Assembly: GCA_016743995.1 (NCBI GenBank)
Contig: JADGFG010000007.1
Location: forward strand, 1-48,144
DNA length: 48,144 nt
Source: Kangiellaceae bacterium
GTDB taxonomy: Bacteria > Pseudomonadota > Gammaproteobacteria > Enterobacterales > Kangiellaceae
Direction: 5' to 3'
Shown: positions 46,616-48,144 of the stretch, one piece after another
How positions within the stretch are numbered: the stretch's first letter is position 1
How the letters are laid out: each line of letters opens with the position of its first letter
The notes under the pieces: generated by a model
Databases searched by the model: none
Told to the model about the DNA's origin: nothing
Seen by the model: the letters and a program-made list of their open reading frames with translations, nothing else
Position numbers and translations under genes: made by a program

Positions 46616-47854
46616 ATGTTTCAAACTTCTGGCTTAAATGAGCCATTAATCCCCAAAAATATTGATACAGTAGTTACGAACAAGTCGACTTCTAGTTCAA
46701 GCAATCCGAATGTTAACCTGGCCCCTGGAGGGAACGCGAGAGCTGCTCAGTCAACTAATCCATTAAAAGCTAACGACTCGCAGGAAAAAAATAATACGTT
46801 GACAAAAAAAACACTGGAAGAAATCTTGAAAGAATCTAGTGAGCAATGGAATCATTCTGCAAGGATTGGTAACCGAAGTCTACTCTGGGGCGGGGCAGCA
46901 ACCTTTTTTGCTTCAGTTTCTGCAGGGTTTTACTATCTTCGTCAAGCAACCACCAGTAATCTTTATGAAAAATATGATAGTGAATATAACAATTGTAATG
47001 GACGTGTAAACAATATTTATGATCATAACTTGACTGACGTTAATATCAGTCAGCATGAGATGCAGAGAGAGCTACAGCTAAATCAGTGTGCGGAAGTCCG
47101 GTTTCAGAATAAGCATGATAATCATGCTTATTCTACAGAACATGAATTAGCAAGTATTGCATGGCTTGCGAGCGGGGTGATCTCCGCATTTTGTAGTTAT
47201 CGCTGTTATAAATCATCTGGAAAAGCTTCTCTTGCAGAGCCCAATGCAGCGGATCAATTAAGAGTCAATGTTGCGGCAGTTAAAGAAATTTTAAAAACAA
47301 AGGGGTATAGTATTAATGCTTTTAATGAGGCCATTAATAAAGAACCAACAAATGAACAAAATGATTTTTTTAAGAAAATGCTTGTTGTTGCCGGGATAAG
47401 CAGCTCATCTGATAATATAAAATTACTCCAAGGTGAACTAGAACGATTTGCCAATGAGGAAAGTGCCATTGAGGATGCACAAAAAGTTGAAGCTTTTGCA
47501 AAAAAGCTGACTAGTAAAAGTAGTGAACTTGTTGGGGTGGTAAAACAGCAAATTGTTGCCAACAAGAAGCAGGAAGGATTCGAAAGTGAGATGCTGGTTG
47601 GCGCGAAGTCCAGATCAAAGTCTGCTGGTGACGTTGATGTTGAACTGCGATATATGCGAGAGAAAGAGGTTAATGCCGCGAGCAAGCAACTCGAAGAAAA
47701 AGCGGAAGAAGTTTATGGCTTAGTTCGTCAGGCAACTTCACCCAGTAATTTTTCTGCTTATGTTAACTCGGATTCAGATCCGGATTCAGACCAGAACGTT
47801 AGTAAGGAAACGAAAAGATTTCAATCGGTTAAATTTGGTAATGTCGAAATTTAG
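46616..47854 (+). CDS. two-transmembrane, effector-like protein of unknown function
   Basis: I do not recognise the family. The ATG at 46616 has GAGGA about 6 nt upstream, giving 412 aa; an ATG at 46520 would add 32 hydrophobic residues. The N-terminus (1-60) is Ser/Asn/Thr-rich and disordered. Two hydrophobic segments (about 88-108, LLWGGAATFFASVSAGFYYL, and 178-196, LASIAWLASGVISAFCS) bracket a 70-residue loop with two Cys. The C-terminal half is charged and helical, ending near VELRYMREKEVNAASKQLEE. Disordered N-terminus plus a bilobed hydrophobic region resembles effector or inclusion-membrane proteins of host-associated bacteria. It is next to another unrecognised gene. Function is unknown. 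Confidence 0.55.
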   Translation: MFQTSGLNEPLIPKNIDTVVTNKSTSSSSNPNVNLAPGGNARAAQSTNPLKANDSQEKNNTLTKKTLEEILKESSEQWNHSARIGNRSLLWGGAATFFASVSAGFYYLRQATTSNLYEKYDSEYNNCNGRVNNIYDHNLTDVNISQHEMQRELQLNQCAEVRFQNKHDNHAYSTEHELASIAWLASGVISAFCSYRCYKSSGKASLAEPNAADQLRVNVAAVKEILKTKGYSINAFNEAINKEPTNEQNDFFKKMLVVAGISSSSDNIKLLQGELERFANEESAIEDAQKVEAFAKKLTSKSSELVGVVKQQIVANKKQEGFESEMLVGAKSRSKSAGDVDVELRYMREKEVNAASKQLEEKAEEVYGLVRQATSPSNFSAYVNSDSDPDSDQNVSKETKRFQSVKFGNVEI

Positions 47855-47972
47855 TCGTGATAATAAAAGTGTTACGTATTGGTGAATCATTATAATTAAT
47901 CTTTCATTTTATCGTCTCTAAGAAAACAAAATAGCTGTCATCTACTATTACTCAATAAAGGTTGAAGTGTGA
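47855..47972. promoter_or_regulatory. intergenic region with a TATAAT box
   Basis: TATAAT lies at 47891-47896 with no good -35. A Shine-Dalgarno-like AAAGG (47957-47961) precedes the next start. This may be the promoter of the gene cut by the window end. Confidence 0.3.
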
Positions 47973-48144
47973 ATGCGGACCAATCATGAAGCACCTGTAA
48001 TACCAGTCGGGCAACCAGTCGCAGATTCAACTGCCGACGAACAAATAGCAAAAAAATATGATGCTGTTAGTTGTAATGTTGCTATGGGACGCGCTGAAGC
48101 GTCATTTCGAAGCGATAGTACCAGTGTTAAATCGATTCGACAAA
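47973..48144 (+). CDS. partial hypothetical protein cut by the window end
   Basis: An open frame starts at ATG 47973 and runs 57 codons to the end of the window without a stop (MRTNHEAPVIPVGQPVADST, then ADEQIAKKYDAVSCNVAMGR). It is hydrophilic and low in hydrophobics at the N-terminus, like the preceding two-TM protein. I cannot name it. Without the rest the coding call is tentative. Confidence 0.45.
   Translation, partial: MRTNHEAPVIPVGQPVADSTADEQIAKKYDAVSCNVAMGRAEASFRSDSTSVKSIRQ

Overview
The window is a contiguous stretch of a fairly AT-rich (roughly 40% GC by eye) gammaproteobacterial chromosome. The first 15.5 kb carry a classic gammaproteobacterial order on the + strand: orn, nnr (yjeF), tsaE, amidase (amiB/C type), mutL, miaA, [recQ], hfq, hflX, hflK, hflC, a DUF2065 gene and purA. 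Dam plus a MutL without an endonuclease motif, bioH/bioC-type biotin synthesis, a flagellar-type sigma-28 promoter and a chemoreceptor fit a motile, probably marine gammaproteobacterium. The sequence alone does not settle genus or order. Two or three eukaryote-like or effector-like proteins make host association possible, but this is inference.

Layout. 1-15.6 kb: housekeeping block (oligoribonuclease, metabolite repair, t6A and i6A tRNA modification, cell-wall amidase, mismatch repair, RecQ, Hfq, HflX, HflKC, adenylosuccinate synthetase) with clear intrinsic terminators after hfq, hflC and purA. 15.6-18.6 kb: a 730-bp gene-free region with a perfect CRP-type palindrome, then a secreted M43-type metalloprotease with PKD and PPC modules. 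18.6-23.8 kb (- strand): a small ORF, pyrC, ygiQ and a siroheme synthase gene cysG broken by a single in-frame TAG. 24.0-27.0 kb (+): a PAS-GGDEF diguanylate cyclase, a secreted protein of unknown function and a TPR/SNAP-like repeat protein whose start codon lies in a perfect 12-bp inverted repeat. 27.0-32.6 kb (-): a chemoreceptor, srkA, a MATE transporter and comF.

32.6-37.5 kb (+): a full biotin operon bioB-bioF-bioH-bioC-bioD, preceded by a TTGACA promoter and four tandem 15-bp repeats. 37.6-43.4 kb (+): an S1-domain CvfB-like protein, a secreted amidohydrolase, dgkA and a large M16 lipoprotein peptidase. 43.4-46.0 kb: a sigma-28-like promoter, an 87-residue protein that looks like the two ends of a flagellar axial protein joined together, an HExxH SprA-related protein, then dam. 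46.0-48.1 kb: a membrane protein, a two-TM effector-like protein and the start of another unrecognised protein cut by the window edge.

The strongest leads are the sigma-28-controlled mini-axial protein with its HExxH partner, the amber-interrupted cysG with an operator-like dyad over its promoter, the phased 15-bp repeat array in the bioB leader, and the hairpin over the start of the SNAP-like gene. I see no rRNA, tRNA, CRISPR array, insertion sequence or prophage.
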